Source: DASZIT01 sp036264255
GTDB lineage: Bacteria; Actinomycetota; Acidimicrobiia; Acidimicrobiales; RAAP-2
Direction: 5' to 3'
NCBI GenBank assembly: GCA_036264255.1
Contig: DATARI010000179.1
Location: forward strand, 1-5,842
Length of the DNA stretch: 5,842 nt
The first letter of the stretch is position 1; the number at the start of each line of letters is the position of its first letter. Below are positions 1-5,842 of the stretch, one piece after another. The notes beneath the pieces are model-generated. The model ran no database searches. It was given only the letters and a program-made list of their open reading frames with translations, and had not been told where the DNA came from. The translations under genes were made by a program, and so were the position numbers.

Positions 1-1
1 C

Positions 2-640
2 CTCAGCCTCGCCACCCGGGTGGAGGTGTCCCTCACCTGTGCGGGGCGGACCGACGCCGGTGTCCATGCCCTCCGCCAGCTGGCCCCGTCCATCGTGATC
101 CGGGAGGCCGGCGAGGTGCCGTTGACCTTTTCCGCCCGCCGGTCGGCCACCGGCCGGAAGTACCGGTACCTGGTGGTCAACGGCCCGGTGCCGGATCCGT
201 TGCTGGCCAAGGTGGCCTGGCACGTCGCCGACCCGCTCGACCTCCGCACCATGGCCGCCGCCGCCGACGCGCTGGTCGGCGAGCACGACTTCCGGGCCTT
301 CTGCCGGCGGGCGCCGGGGACGACCGCCGACGATCCGATCCCTCGGCGGGTGCTCGACGCCCGGTGGCGGTTGATCGACGGGTCGAAGGGGCACGCCCTG
401 CTGCCGGCGGTCGGGCAGCTGCTGGCCTTCGAGATCGAGGCCAATGCCTTCTGCCACCAGATGGTCCGCTCCCTGGTGGGGACCCTGGTCGACGTGGGCC
501 GGGGCCGGAAGCGGGCCTCCGATATCACCTGGATCCTCCGGTCCGCCGACCGCCAGCAGGCCTCCCAACCCGCCCCCGCCGCCGGACTCACCCTCATGGC
601 CGTCCACTACGATGGGGATGCGGCTTGCTCACCAGGGTGA
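2..640 (+). CDS. truA: tRNA pseudouridine(38-40) synthase TruA, 5' end cut off by the window
   Basis: TruA converts uridines 38-40 of the tRNA anticodon arm to pseudouridine in the cytoplasm. The frame is open from base 2, so the gene starts outside the window; the GTG at 20 lies just before the catalytic motif and is not the true start. Seen: the motif AGRTDAGVH with the catalytic Asp codon at 53-55, the RKYRY motif (the tyrosine that contacts the target base in the family), GEHDFRAF, and the late block ANAFCHQMVRSLVGTLVDVG, all in family order. 212 residues are visible; about 40 N-terminal residues, including the first strand, are missing to the left. Odd: only 24 residues separate GVH from the FSAR arginine, against about 46 in the E. 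coli and Thermus proteins as I recall them, so the GQVVHF-type strand seems deleted in frame (see findings). Family assignment is secure; whether this copy is active is uncertain. Confidence 0.93.
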   Translation, partial: LSLATRVEVSLTCAGRTDAGVHALRQLAPSIVIREAGEVPLTFSARRSATGRKYRYLVVNGPVPDPLLAKVAWHVADPLDLRTMAAAADALVGEHDFRAFCRRAPGTTADDPIPRRVLDARWRLIDGSKGHALLPAVGQLLAFEIEANAFCHQMVRSLVGTLVDVGRGRKRASDITWILRSADRQQASQPAPAAGLTLMAVHYDGDAACSPG

Positions 641-654
641 TTTCGTCGTATCCT
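625..654 (+). promoter_or_regulatory. Possible sigma-70-type promoter for rplM
   Basis: TTGCTC at 625-630 resembles a -35 box, and TATCCT at 649-654 fits the actinobacterial TANNNT form of the -10 box, with an 18-base spacer. Transcription would start near 661 and give a leader of about 95 bases before rplM. Support is position (the only real gap in the window, upstream of a ribosomal protein operon) and partial consensus matches. Both boxes overlap arms of the inverted repeat at 627-661. No experimental or comparative evidence is available here. Confidence 0.35.
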
Positions 655-661
655 GGTGAGC
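627..661. repeat. Perfect 10-bp inverted repeat across the truA stop codon
   Basis: GCTCACCAGG at 627-636 is exactly matched by CCTGGTGAGC at 652-661, with 15 bases between. As RNA the stem can extend inward by G-U, U-A and G-U pairs (637-639 with 649-651), leaving a 9-base loop. It includes the last codons and stop of truA and overlaps the proposed rplM promoter. No run of T follows the right arm, so it is not a classical intrinsic terminator. It could be a weak or U-tract-free terminator for the upstream operon, a protein-binding operator, or chance. The repeat itself is seen directly; its role is inference. Confidence 0.6.
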
Positions 662-754
662 CGCTGGGCCTGGCCGTAATGCGGACACCTCCCTGTGGCC
701 AGCGCCCGTACCTGCGGGAACCTCATCCCGGTCTTACCGAACCAAGGATCTTTT
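661..754 (+). other. Presumed rplM leader (untranslated region)
   Basis: This non-coding stretch lies between the truA palindrome and the rplM start. It contains short potential hairpins: 705-709 with 714-718, and 715-719 with 726-730. These two share bases and cannot form together. A third small one pairs 729-732 with 736-739. I do not recognise a known ribosomal-protein leader motif. The GTG at 695 is in frame with rplM but would add 20 residues that the L13 family lacks, so I read the stretch as leader. Confidence 0.4.
744..748 (+). promoter_or_regulatory. Ribosome binding site of rplM
   Basis: AAGGA lies 6 bases before the GTG at 755, which is good Shine-Dalgarno spacing. It decides the start: the longer in-frame GTG at 695 has no comparable site and would add non-family residues. 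Confidence 0.75.
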
Positions 755-1222
755 GTGCGCACGTTCTCCCCGAAACCCAGTGACATCACCCGTGCCTGGC
801 ACGTGGTGGATGCCGACGGGCTGGTCCTCGGCCGGCTGTCCACCGAGGTGGCGGCCATCCTCCGGGGCAAACACAAGCCCATCTTCGCCCCCCACGTGGA
901 TACCGGCGATCACGTCATCGTGATCAACGCCGACAAGGTGGTGCTGACCGCCGGCAAGGCCGATGCCAAGCTGGCCTACCGCCACAGCGGTTATCCCGGC
1001 GGCCTCCGCTCGACCCTCTACGCCGACCTGATGGTGGAGCGGGCCGATGAAGTGGTCCGCAACGCGGTGCGGGGCATGCTGCCGAGGAACCGGCTGGGCC
1101 GCCAGATGATCGACAAGCTCAAGGTCTACAACGGCCCCGAGCACCCCCATGCCGCCCAGTCCCCCCAACCCCTGGAAATCCCCGGCGCGCGCCGAACTGC
1201 GTCCGTCCGGGGAGGCGATTGA
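755..1222 (+). CDS. rplM: 50S ribosomal protein L13
   Basis: L13 is an early-assembling large-subunit protein that binds 23S rRNA. From the GTG at 755 the protein has 155 residues and begins MRTFSPKPSDITRAWHVVDA, a typical L13 opening. Further family landmarks are LGRLSTEVA near residues 25-33, HVDTGDHVIVINADKV at 47-62, HSGYPGGLRS at 77-86, the L13 signature region VRGMLPRNRLGRQM at 105-118, and KVYNGPEHPHAAQ at 123-135. The usual length is about 142-150 residues; here about 13 extra residues follow the PLEI that normally ends the protein (see findings). The start is supported by AAGGA six bases upstream and by family alignment. It is the first gene of the rplM-rpsI pair and probably of the whole downstream cluster. 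Identity is essentially certain. Confidence 0.98.
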   Translation: MRTFSPKPSDITRAWHVVDADGLVLGRLSTEVAAILRGKHKPIFAPHVDTGDHVIVINADKVVLTAGKADAKLAYRHSGYPGGLRSTLYADLMVERADEVVRNAVRGMLPRNRLGRQMIDKLKVYNGPEHPHAAQSPQPLEIPGARRTASVRGGD

Positions 1223-1259
1223 TCGCCGATTCCGCGGGCCGATAGACCGAAACGACACT

Positions 1260-1264
1260 AGGAG
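1260..1264 (+). promoter_or_regulatory. Ribosome binding site of rpsI
   Basis: AGGAG ends 6 bases before the GTG at 1271. It is the strongest Shine-Dalgarno match in the window and lies in the 48-base gap after rplM. That gap shows no terminator, consistent with rplM and rpsI being co-transcribed. Confidence 0.75.
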
Positions 1265-1270
1265 CACTTC

Positions 1271-1669
1271 GTGGCCAACGCCGCCCCCCTCTGCCAGACC
1301 ACCGGACGACGCAAACGGGCGGTGGCCCGCGTGCGGTTCCGCCCCGGGCAGGGCGCCATCACCGTCAACAAGCTCAAGTTCGAGGACTACTTCACCTCCG
1401 CCACCCACCGGATGCTGGTGACCGAGCCGCTCCGGTTGACCGAGACGGCGGAGTCGTGGGACATCGACGTCACCATCGACGGCGGCGGGGTGTCCGGCCA
1501 GGCCGGCGCCTTCCGGATGGGCATCGCCCGGGCCCTCATCGAGATGGACCCCGAGCTTCGGGGCGCCCTCAAGAAGGCCGGCTTCCTCACCCGCGACTCA
1601 CGGGAGAAGGAATCGAAGAAGTACGGCCTGAAGAAGGCCCGCAAGGCACCTCAGTACTCCAAGCGGTAG
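1271..1669 (+). CDS. rpsI: 30S ribosomal protein S9
   Basis: S9 sits in the head of the small ribosomal subunit, and its C-terminal tail reaches the P-site tRNA anticodon stem. The 132-residue product fits the family. TTGRRKRAVARVRF at residues 10-23 is the usual first block, GGGVSGQAGAFRMGIARAL at 71-89 matches the S9 signature, and the basic end KKYGLKKARKAPQYSKR at 116-132 has the conserved SKR tail that contacts tRNA. The GTG start has AGGAG six bases upstream. It follows rplM by 48 bases, the near-universal L13-S9 pairing. glmM begins only 4 bases after its stop, so the two are likely translated from one message. Confidence 0.98.
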   Translation: MANAAPLCQTTGRRKRAVARVRFRPGQGAITVNKLKFEDYFTSATHRMLVTEPLRLTETAESWDIDVTIDGGGVSGQAGAFRMGIARALIEMDPELRGALKKAGFLTRDSREKESKKYGLKKARKAPQYSKR

Positions 1670-1673
1670 GCCG

Positions 1674-3053
1674 GTGGGCCGCGCACGATTCGGCACCGAC
1701 GGTGTACGGGGAGTGGCCAACGCCGAGCTGACCCCCGAGCTGGTCCTCGCCCTCGGGCGGGCCACCGCCCGGAAGCTGCTGGCCACCTCGTTCGTGGTCG
1801 GCCGGGACACCCGGCGATCCTCTCCCATGCTCCAGGCCGCCCTGGCGGCCGGGCTGGCCGGGGAGGGGGCTGACGTGATCGACGTCGGGGTGCTCCCCAC
1901 CCCGGCGGTGGCGTGGCTGGCGGCGGTTCGGGACGTCCCGGGAGTGGTGATCTCCGCCTCCCACAACCTGTTCGCCGACAACGGGATCAAGCTGTTCGCC
2001 CAGGGCGGCACCAAGCTGTCGGTGGAGTCGGAGGCGGCCATCGAGGACGAGCTCGACCAGGTGCTGGATGCCGCGGTCAAGGGACCCCGGAGCCCGGAGG
2101 GCTTCGGGGTTGGCCGGCTGATGGAGGAGCCGGACGCCGCCGACGCCTACCTCGCCCACCTGGTGTCCCTGCTGGAGGGCCGCCGGCTCGACGGGCTCAA
2201 GCTGGTGGTCGACGGGGCCAACGGGGCGGCATCGGAGATCGCCGCCCGTCTCTACGAGGCGGTGGGGGCCGAGGTGGTGGCCATCGGCTGCGAGCCGGAC
2301 GGCGCCAACATCAACGCCGGCTGCGGGTCCACCCACACCGACACCCTGGCCGGCGCGGTGGTCGACCACCAGGCCGACCTCGGGCTGGCCCTCGACGGGG
2401 ACGCCGACCGGCTGCTGGCGGTGGACGCCGCCGGGACGACCGTCGGGGGGGACGAACTGCTGGCCCTGTTCGCCATCGACCTGGCCAACCGGGGCCAGTT
2501 GGCCGGGAACACCGTGGTGGTGACGGTGATGACCAACCTCGGATTCAAGCTGGCCATGGAGAAGCGGGGGATCGCGGTGAAAGAGACCCCGGTGGGCGAC
2601 CGCAACGTGCTGGCCGCCCTGGACACCGACGGGCTGGCGCTGGGGGGCGAGCAGTCCGGGCACATCATCTTCCGGCGGCTGGCCACCACCGGCGACGGGC
2701 TGCTCACCGGCCTGATGCTGGCCGACCTGATGGTGCGGTCGGGCCGGCCCCTGGCCGAACTGCTCGAGGGGCTGGTCGACCGGGTCCCCCAGGTGCTGTT
2801 GAACGTGGCCGTTCCCAACCCGCAACTGTTGTCGACCGCCAATGCGGTGTGGTCGGCGGTGGCCGAAGAAGAGGCGCAACTCGGGGTCCACGGCCGGGTG
2901 CTGCTCCGGCCCAGCGGGACCGAGCCCCTGGTCCGGGTCATGGTGGAGGCGTCCGGCGACGGGGTGGCGGAGGCCATCGCCCAGCGGTTGAGCACCCTGG
3001 TCAGGCACGAGCTGCACGCCGCAGCCGCCACTGACGGCCAACCTGGCAAGTAA
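1674..3053 (+). CDS. glmM: Phosphoglucosamine mutase GlmM
   Basis: GlmM converts glucosamine-6-phosphate to glucosamine-1-phosphate in the cytoplasm, the second step towards UDP-GlcNAc. The 459-residue product (family about 445-460) carries every hallmark of an alpha-D-phosphohexomutase: the opening FGTDGVRGVAN (6-16), the phosphoserine loop ISASHN (93-98; catalytic Ser96), the magnesium loop DGDADR (241-246), the sugar-binding loop GGEQSGH (324-330) and the C-terminal phosphate-binding loop RPSGTEPLVR (412-421). GEQSGH is the form typical of GlmM rather than of phosphoglucomutases or phosphomannomutases. The GTG at 1674 puts FGTDGVRG at the expected distance. There is no good Shine-Dalgarno site, and the 4-base gap after rpsI suggests translational coupling. 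Odd: the residue after ASHN is Leu99 (CTG at 1968-1970) instead of the usual proline. Confidence 0.97.
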   Translation: MGRARFGTDGVRGVANAELTPELVLALGRATARKLLATSFVVGRDTRRSSPMLQAALAAGLAGEGADVIDVGVLPTPAVAWLAAVRDVPGVVISASHNLFADNGIKLFAQGGTKLSVESEAAIEDELDQVLDAAVKGPRSPEGFGVGRLMEEPDAADAYLAHLVSLLEGRRLDGLKLVVDGANGAASEIAARLYEAVGAEVVAIGCEPDGANINAGCGSTHTDTLAGAVVDHQADLGLALDGDADRLLAVDAAGTTVGGDELLALFAIDLANRGQLAGNTVVVTVMTNLGFKLAMEKRGIAVKETPVGDRNVLAALDTDGLALGGEQSGHIIFRRLATTGDGLLTGLMLADLMVRSGRPLAELLEGLVDRVPQVLLNVAVPNPQLLSTANAVWSAVAEEEAQLGVHGRVLLRPSGTEPLVRVMVEASGDGVAEAIAQRLSTLVRHELHAAAATDGQPGK

Positions 3054-3064
3054 CCTCGGACCTC

Positions 3065-4921
3065 ATGTGCGGCATCATCGGGATCACCGGGAGCGGCAAG
3101 ACCCTTGATGTCCTCCTCGAGGGCCTGACCCGGCTCGAGTACCGGGGCTATGACTCCGCCGGGCTGGCGGTGCTGTCCGCCACCCCCGGTGGCGACCCCT
3201 GGCGGGCCCGGGCGGCCAACGGCACCCGGTCCCTGGAGGACTTGAAGAAGCAGGCGGAGGACGCCCCGCCGGGAGCCTCGACCGGGATCGGCCACACCCG
3301 CTGGGCCACCCACGGACGGCCGTCGGAGGAGAACGCCCACCCCCACCTGGACTGCACCGGGCAGCTGGCCCTGGTCCACAACGGGATCATCGAGAACCAC
3401 CTGGAGCTGAGCGACGAGCTCTCCCTGGCCGGCCACCATCTCGAGTCGGAGACCGACACCGAGGTGCTGGCCCACCTGATCGAAGCCGGCCTCGCCGCCC
3501 ACCCGGAGGCGGGCCTGGTCAGCGCGGTGCGGGAGACCCTCCAGCGGGTACGGGGCTACTTCGCCATCGCCGTCGTCCACGCCAGCGAGCCCGAACTGAT
3601 CGTCGCCGCCCGCCGGGTCTCCCCGCTGGTCATGGGGCTCACCGACACCGAGGCGCTGCTGGCCTCCGACATCCCCGCTCTCCTCGGGCACACCCGCTCC
3701 TTCCTGCTGCTGGAGGACGACCAGATCGCCGAGCTGCGCCCGGGGTCGATCCGGGTGACCACCCTGGACGGGACCGAGGTCGACCCGCCCCAGCGGGTGG
3801 TCGACTACGACCTCGACGCCGCCCGGAAGGACGGCTATCCCGACTACATGAGCAAGGAGATGCACGAGCAGCCGATGGCGGTCGCCAACACCCTCCTCGA
3901 CCGGGTGCTCCCCGACGGCACCCTCGCCCTCGACGAGGTCCGCATCTCCGACGACGAGCTCCGGTCGGTCGACAAGATCTTCATCGTGGCCTGCGGCAGC
4001 AGTTACAACGCCGGGCTGATGGCCAAGTACGCCATCGAGCACTGGGCCCGGCTGCCGGTCGAGATCGACATCTCCAGCGAGTTCCGCTACCGCGACCCGG
4101 TGCTCGACTCCCGGACCCTGGTGATCGGGGTGAGCCAGTCGGGGGAGACCGTCGACACCCTCCAGGCCCTCCGGGAGGCCCGGCGGTGGAACGCCAAGAT
4201 CCTGGTGATCTCCAACGTGGTCGACTCGTCGATGACCCGGGAGGCCGACGCGGTGCTCTACACCCGGGCCGGCCCGGAGATCGGGGTGGCGTCGACCAAG
4301 ACCCACCTGGCCCAGATCGCCGCGCTGGAGATCCTGGCCCTCTACCTGGCCCAGACCCGGGGGACCCTCTACCCCCACGAAGCCCGCGAGTTCCTCGACG
4401 CCATGGGCGCGCTGCCCGGGAAGGTGGAGACGGCCCTCAGCCGGGCCGCCGACGTGGAGGCGGTGGCCACCCTCTACCGCGACTCGCCCAGCTTCATCTT
4501 CCTCGGCCGCCACGTCGGGTACCCGGTGGCGCTGGAGGGCGCCCTGAAGCTGAAGGAGCTCTCCTACCTCCGGGCCGAGGGGTTCCCGGCCGGGGAGCTC
4601 AAGCACGGGCCGATCGCCCTGGTGGAGCCGGGCACCGTCGTCATCGGGGTGGCGACCCGGACCCGGCTGTGGGAGAAGATGATGGCCAATGTGGCGGAAG
4701 TGAAGAGCCGGGGGGCGACGGTGATCCTGGTCGGCAACGACGGCGACCAGGAGACGGCCCGGCAGGCGGACGCCATGCTCTGGGTTCCCGGCACCCACCA
4801 GCTGTTCGCCCCGATGGTCGACGTGGTCCCCCTCCAGCTGTTCGCCTACTCGATGGCCCGGCTCCACGGCCTCGACGTCGACCGTCCGCGCAACCTGGCC
4901 AAAGTCGTCACCGTCGAGTGA
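3065..4921 (+). CDS. glmS: Glutamine-fructose-6-phosphate aminotransferase (isomerising) GlmS
   Basis: GlmS makes glucosamine-6-phosphate and glutamate from fructose-6-phosphate and glutamine, the entry step of amino-sugar synthesis. The 618-residue product has the usual two parts. The N-terminal Ntn glutaminase domain starts MCGIIG, with Cys2 becoming the nucleophile after Met removal, followed by YRGYDSAG (26-33), GHTRWATHG (76-84) and NGIIEN (106-111). Two SIS sugar-isomerase domains follow, with CGSSYNAG (310-317), SQSGET (357-362), EIGVASTKTH (405-414), KLKELSY (495-501) and GELKHGP (510-516). Glu498, His514 and Lys613 correspond to the E. coli isomerase residues Glu488, His504 and Lys603. 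The end DRPRNLAKVVTVE is conserved. The start is fixed by Met-Cys and is the only ATG start in the window; its Shine-Dalgarno is poor. It lies 11 bases after glmM, which uses its product. Confidence 0.98.
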   Translation: MCGIIGITGSGKTLDVLLEGLTRLEYRGYDSAGLAVLSATPGGDPWRARAANGTRSLEDLKKQAEDAPPGASTGIGHTRWATHGRPSEENAHPHLDCTGQLALVHNGIIENHLELSDELSLAGHHLESETDTEVLAHLIEAGLAAHPEAGLVSAVRETLQRVRGYFAIAVVHASEPELIVAARRVSPLVMGLTDTEALLASDIPALLGHTRSFLLLEDDQIAELRPGSIRVTTLDGTEVDPPQRVVDYDLDAARKDGYPDYMSKEMHEQPMAVANTLLDRVLPDGTLALDEVRISDDELRSVDKIFIVACGSSYNAGLMAKYAIEHWARLPVEIDISSEFRYRDPVLDSRTLVIGVSQSGETVDTLQALREARRWNAKILVISNVVDSSMTREADAVLYTRAGPEIGVASTKTHLAQIAALEILALYLAQTRGTLYPHEAREFLDAMGALPGKVETALSRAADVEAVATLYRDSPSFIFLGRHVGYPVALEGALKLKELSYLRAEGFPAGELKHGPIALVEPGTVVIGVATRTRLWEKMMANVAEVKSRGATVILVGNDGDQETARQADAMLWVPGTHQLFAPMVDVVPLQLFAYSMARLHGLDVDRPRNLAKVVTVE

Positions 4922-4924
4922 GGG
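4919..4924 (+). promoter_or_regulatory. Likely ribosome binding site of acpS, overlapping the glmS stop
   Basis: TGAGGG, formed by the glmS stop codon and the next three bases, lies 10 bases before the GTG at 4935. It favours that start over the in-frame TTG at 4971, which has no Shine-Dalgarno-like site. The spacing is a little long, so the call is tentative. Confidence 0.45.
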
Positions 4925-4934
4925 CCGTCGGGCG

Positions 4935-5363
4935 GTGGACACCGGGATCCCGCCGATCGTCGGCACCGGCTTGATCGGCATCGGGGTCGATGCGGTGGAA
5001 GTGACCCGGCTGCGCCAGCTGCTGGCCCGCCGCCCCTCCATGGCCCGACGGCTGTTCACCGAAGGGGAGCTGGCCTACTGCAACCGGGCCACCGACCCCT
5101 TCCCGCGCTTCGCCACCCGGTTCGCGGCCAAGGAAGCCACCATGAAGGCGCTCGGGGTCGGTCTCGGGGCGTTCCGCTTCTCCGAGGTGGAGGTGGTCCG
5201 GGTCGGCCTCGGGGCTCCGAGCCTCCTCCTCCACGATGCCGCCGCCGACCTGGCCGCCCGCTCGGGGGTGTCGAGCTGGCACCTGTCGCTGACCCACACC
5301 GAGGAGATGGCGATGGCCTTCGTGGTGGCCGAGGGACCGGCCCCGGCCGGGGAGGCGTCCTAG
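4935..5363 (+). CDS. acpS: Holo-[acyl-carrier-protein] synthase AcpS
   Basis: AcpS transfers 4'-phosphopantetheine from coenzyme A to a serine of apo-ACP, activating it for fatty-acid synthesis. The 142-residue product shows the family's metal and CoA-binding motifs: IGIGVDAVEV (residues 14-23, with metal-binding Asp19), RFAAKEATMKALG (62-74, with Glu67 and the following basic residues) and WHLSLTHTEEMAMAFVVAE (115-133; most family members have SLSHT here). Most AcpS proteins begin right at the I-G-x-G motif, so the GTG at 4935 gives about 12 extra N-terminal residues, while the TTG at 4971 would give a standard 130-residue protein. I keep the GTG because of the TGAGGG upstream, but the start is open. 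It begins 13 bases after glmS and ends 4 bases before the next gene, in the same transcription unit. Confidence 0.95.
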   Translation: MDTGIPPIVGTGLIGIGVDAVEVTRLRQLLARRPSMARRLFTEGELAYCNRATDPFPRFATRFAAKEATMKALGVGLGAFRFSEVEVVRVGLGAPSLLLHDAAADLAARSGVSSWHLSLTHTEEMAMAFVVAEGPAPAGEAS

Positions 5364-5367
5364 GACG

Positions 5368-5842
5368 GTGCGACCGGTCCTCACCGTGGCCGAGATGCAG
5401 GCCGTCGACCGGGAGGCCCAGGCGACCACCCCGCTCGAGGCACTGGTCGGGCGGGCCGGCCGGGCGGTCGCCCATGCCGCCCTCGAGATGATGGGGGGTG
5501 CCTACGGGCGCCGGGTACGGGTGGTGGCCGGCAAGGGGAACAACGGGGCCGACGGCCGGGTGGCGGCGGCCACCCTGGCCGGCCGGGGGGCCCGCGTCTC
5601 GGTGGGGGAGCCCGGCGCCGAGGCCGAGGGGAACTGGGACCTGGTCATCGACGCCGCCTACGGGACCGGGTTCCGGGGTGAGTACCGGGCCCCGGCGGTG
5701 CCGGCCGGCACCCCGGTGCTGGCCGTCGACATCCCCTCCGGGGTGCTCGGTGACACCGGAGAGGCGTCCGGCCACCCGCTCCGGGCCGATCGGTCCGTCA
5801 CCTTCGCCGCCCTCAAACCCGGCCTGCTGCAAGGGGACGGGG
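5368..5842 (+). CDS. nnrE: NAD(P)H-hydrate epimerase domain (YjeF N-terminal family), 3' end cut off by the window
   Basis: NnrE-type domains interconvert the R and S forms of hydrated NAD(P)H so that a partner dehydratase can restore the coenzyme. The frame from GTG 5368 is open to the window edge (158 residues). Seen: an N-terminal LTVAEMQAVDREA helix, RAGRAVAHAAL (29-39), the nucleotide-binding turn VVAGKGNNGADGR (52-64; GNNGGDG in many homologues), LVIDAAYGTGFRG (92-104), LAVDIPSGVLGDTG (118-131) and VTFAALKPGLL (144-154), all in YjeF_N order. The visible part covers only the epimerase domain. In Actinobacteria this gene often continues into an ADP-dependent dehydratase domain (bifunctional Nnr), which cannot be tested here. 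It starts 4 bases after acpS; a GGGGAGG at 5349-5355, inside acpS, is a possible but distant ribosome binding site. An ATG at 5395 is a less likely start because it would remove the first conserved helix. Confidence 0.92.
   Translation, partial: MRPVLTVAEMQAVDREAQATTPLEALVGRAGRAVAHAALEMMGGAYGRRVRVVAGKGNNGADGRVAAATLAGRGARVSVGEPGAEAEGNWDLVIDAAYGTGFRGEYRAPAVPAGTPVLAVDIPSGVLGDTGEASGHPLRADRSVTFAALKPGLLQGDG

Noticed and set aside
695..754. GTG at 695 as the rplM start (20 extra residues)
   Set aside because: The added residues have no counterpart in L13, and the GTG at 755 has AAGGA at ideal spacing and starts with the family's usual N-terminus.
1179..1213. 7-bp inverted repeat TCCCCGG/CCGGGGA near the end of rplM as a terminator
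   Set aside because: The loop is 21 bases, the repeat lies within coding sequence, no T-run follows, and rpsI with its own good ribosome binding site comes next in the same unit.
3054..3064. Possible glmS ribozyme or riboswitch upstream of glmS
   Set aside because: The gap after glmM is only 11 bases, far too short for the ribozyme, which is mainly known from Firmicutes.
2252..5059. A 935-codon open frame on the - strand opposite glmM, glmS and acpS, and a 484-codon one at 1587-3041
   Set aside because: Both lie opposite proteins with complete family motifs. Their translations are low-complexity, rich in G, P, R, H, V and L, and show no recognisable domain. Long antisense frames are expected where third codon positions are almost all G or C.
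5341..5352. Perfect 12-bp palindrome CCCCGGCCGGGG near the end of acpS
   Set aside because: It is made only of G and C in a very GC-rich coding region, lies inside codons, and has neither a loop nor a T-run. Chance and codon bias explain it.
1..5842. tRNA or rRNA genes, CRISPR arrays, insertion sequences, attachment sites, foreign-looking islands
   Set aside because: Nearly all bases are accounted for by conserved housekeeping genes with uniform codon style. No repeat arrays, transposase motifs or cloverleaf-like segments were seen by eye on either strand.

Overview
The window is a compact, GC-rich (strongly G/C at third codon positions, with many GGG and CGG codons) stretch of bacterial chromosome with seven genes, all on the + strand: truA (5' end missing), rplM, rpsI, glmM, glmS, acpS and the start of a YjeF/NnrE-type NAD(P)H-hydrate repair gene that runs off the right edge. 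Five of the six visible starts are GTG. This gene order (pseudouridine synthase, ribosomal proteins L13 and S9, then glucosamine and acyl-carrier-protein enzymes and NAD(P)HX repair) is the conserved arrangement of Actinobacteria. The codon style would fit an Acidimicrobiia-like lineage, but that placement is an inference.

Layout. Positions 2-640 encode most of TruA, with the catalytic GRTDAGVH motif only 40 bases from the left edge. The only sizeable intergenic gap, 641-754, separates it from rplM. It holds a perfect 10-bp inverted repeat that covers the truA stop codon and a plausible rplM promoter. rplM and rpsI follow with good Shine-Dalgarno sites. glmM starts 4 nt after rpsI, glmS 11 nt after glmM, acpS 13 nt after glmS, and the nnr-type gene 4 nt after acpS. 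No terminator is visible after rplM begins, so rplM through nnr probably form one transcript or at least a tightly coupled cluster. No stretch of more than 300 bases lacks a gene.

How the genes work together. L13 and S9 are ribosomal proteins of the large and small subunit. GlmS makes glucosamine-6-phosphate and GlmM isomerises it to glucosamine-1-phosphate, the precursor of UDP-GlcNAc for peptidoglycan. AcpS activates acyl carrier protein for fatty-acid synthesis. The NnrE domain repairs hydrated NAD(P)H. The cluster therefore joins ribosome building, envelope precursors, lipid synthesis and metabolite repair, all growth-linked functions.

This is an ordinary core-genome region, and I found no new system, mobile element, RNA gene or defence locus. 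The points worth a second look are an apparent in-frame loss of about 22 residues inside TruA, the palindrome over the presumed rplM promoter, and a replaced proline next to the catalytic serine of GlmM.
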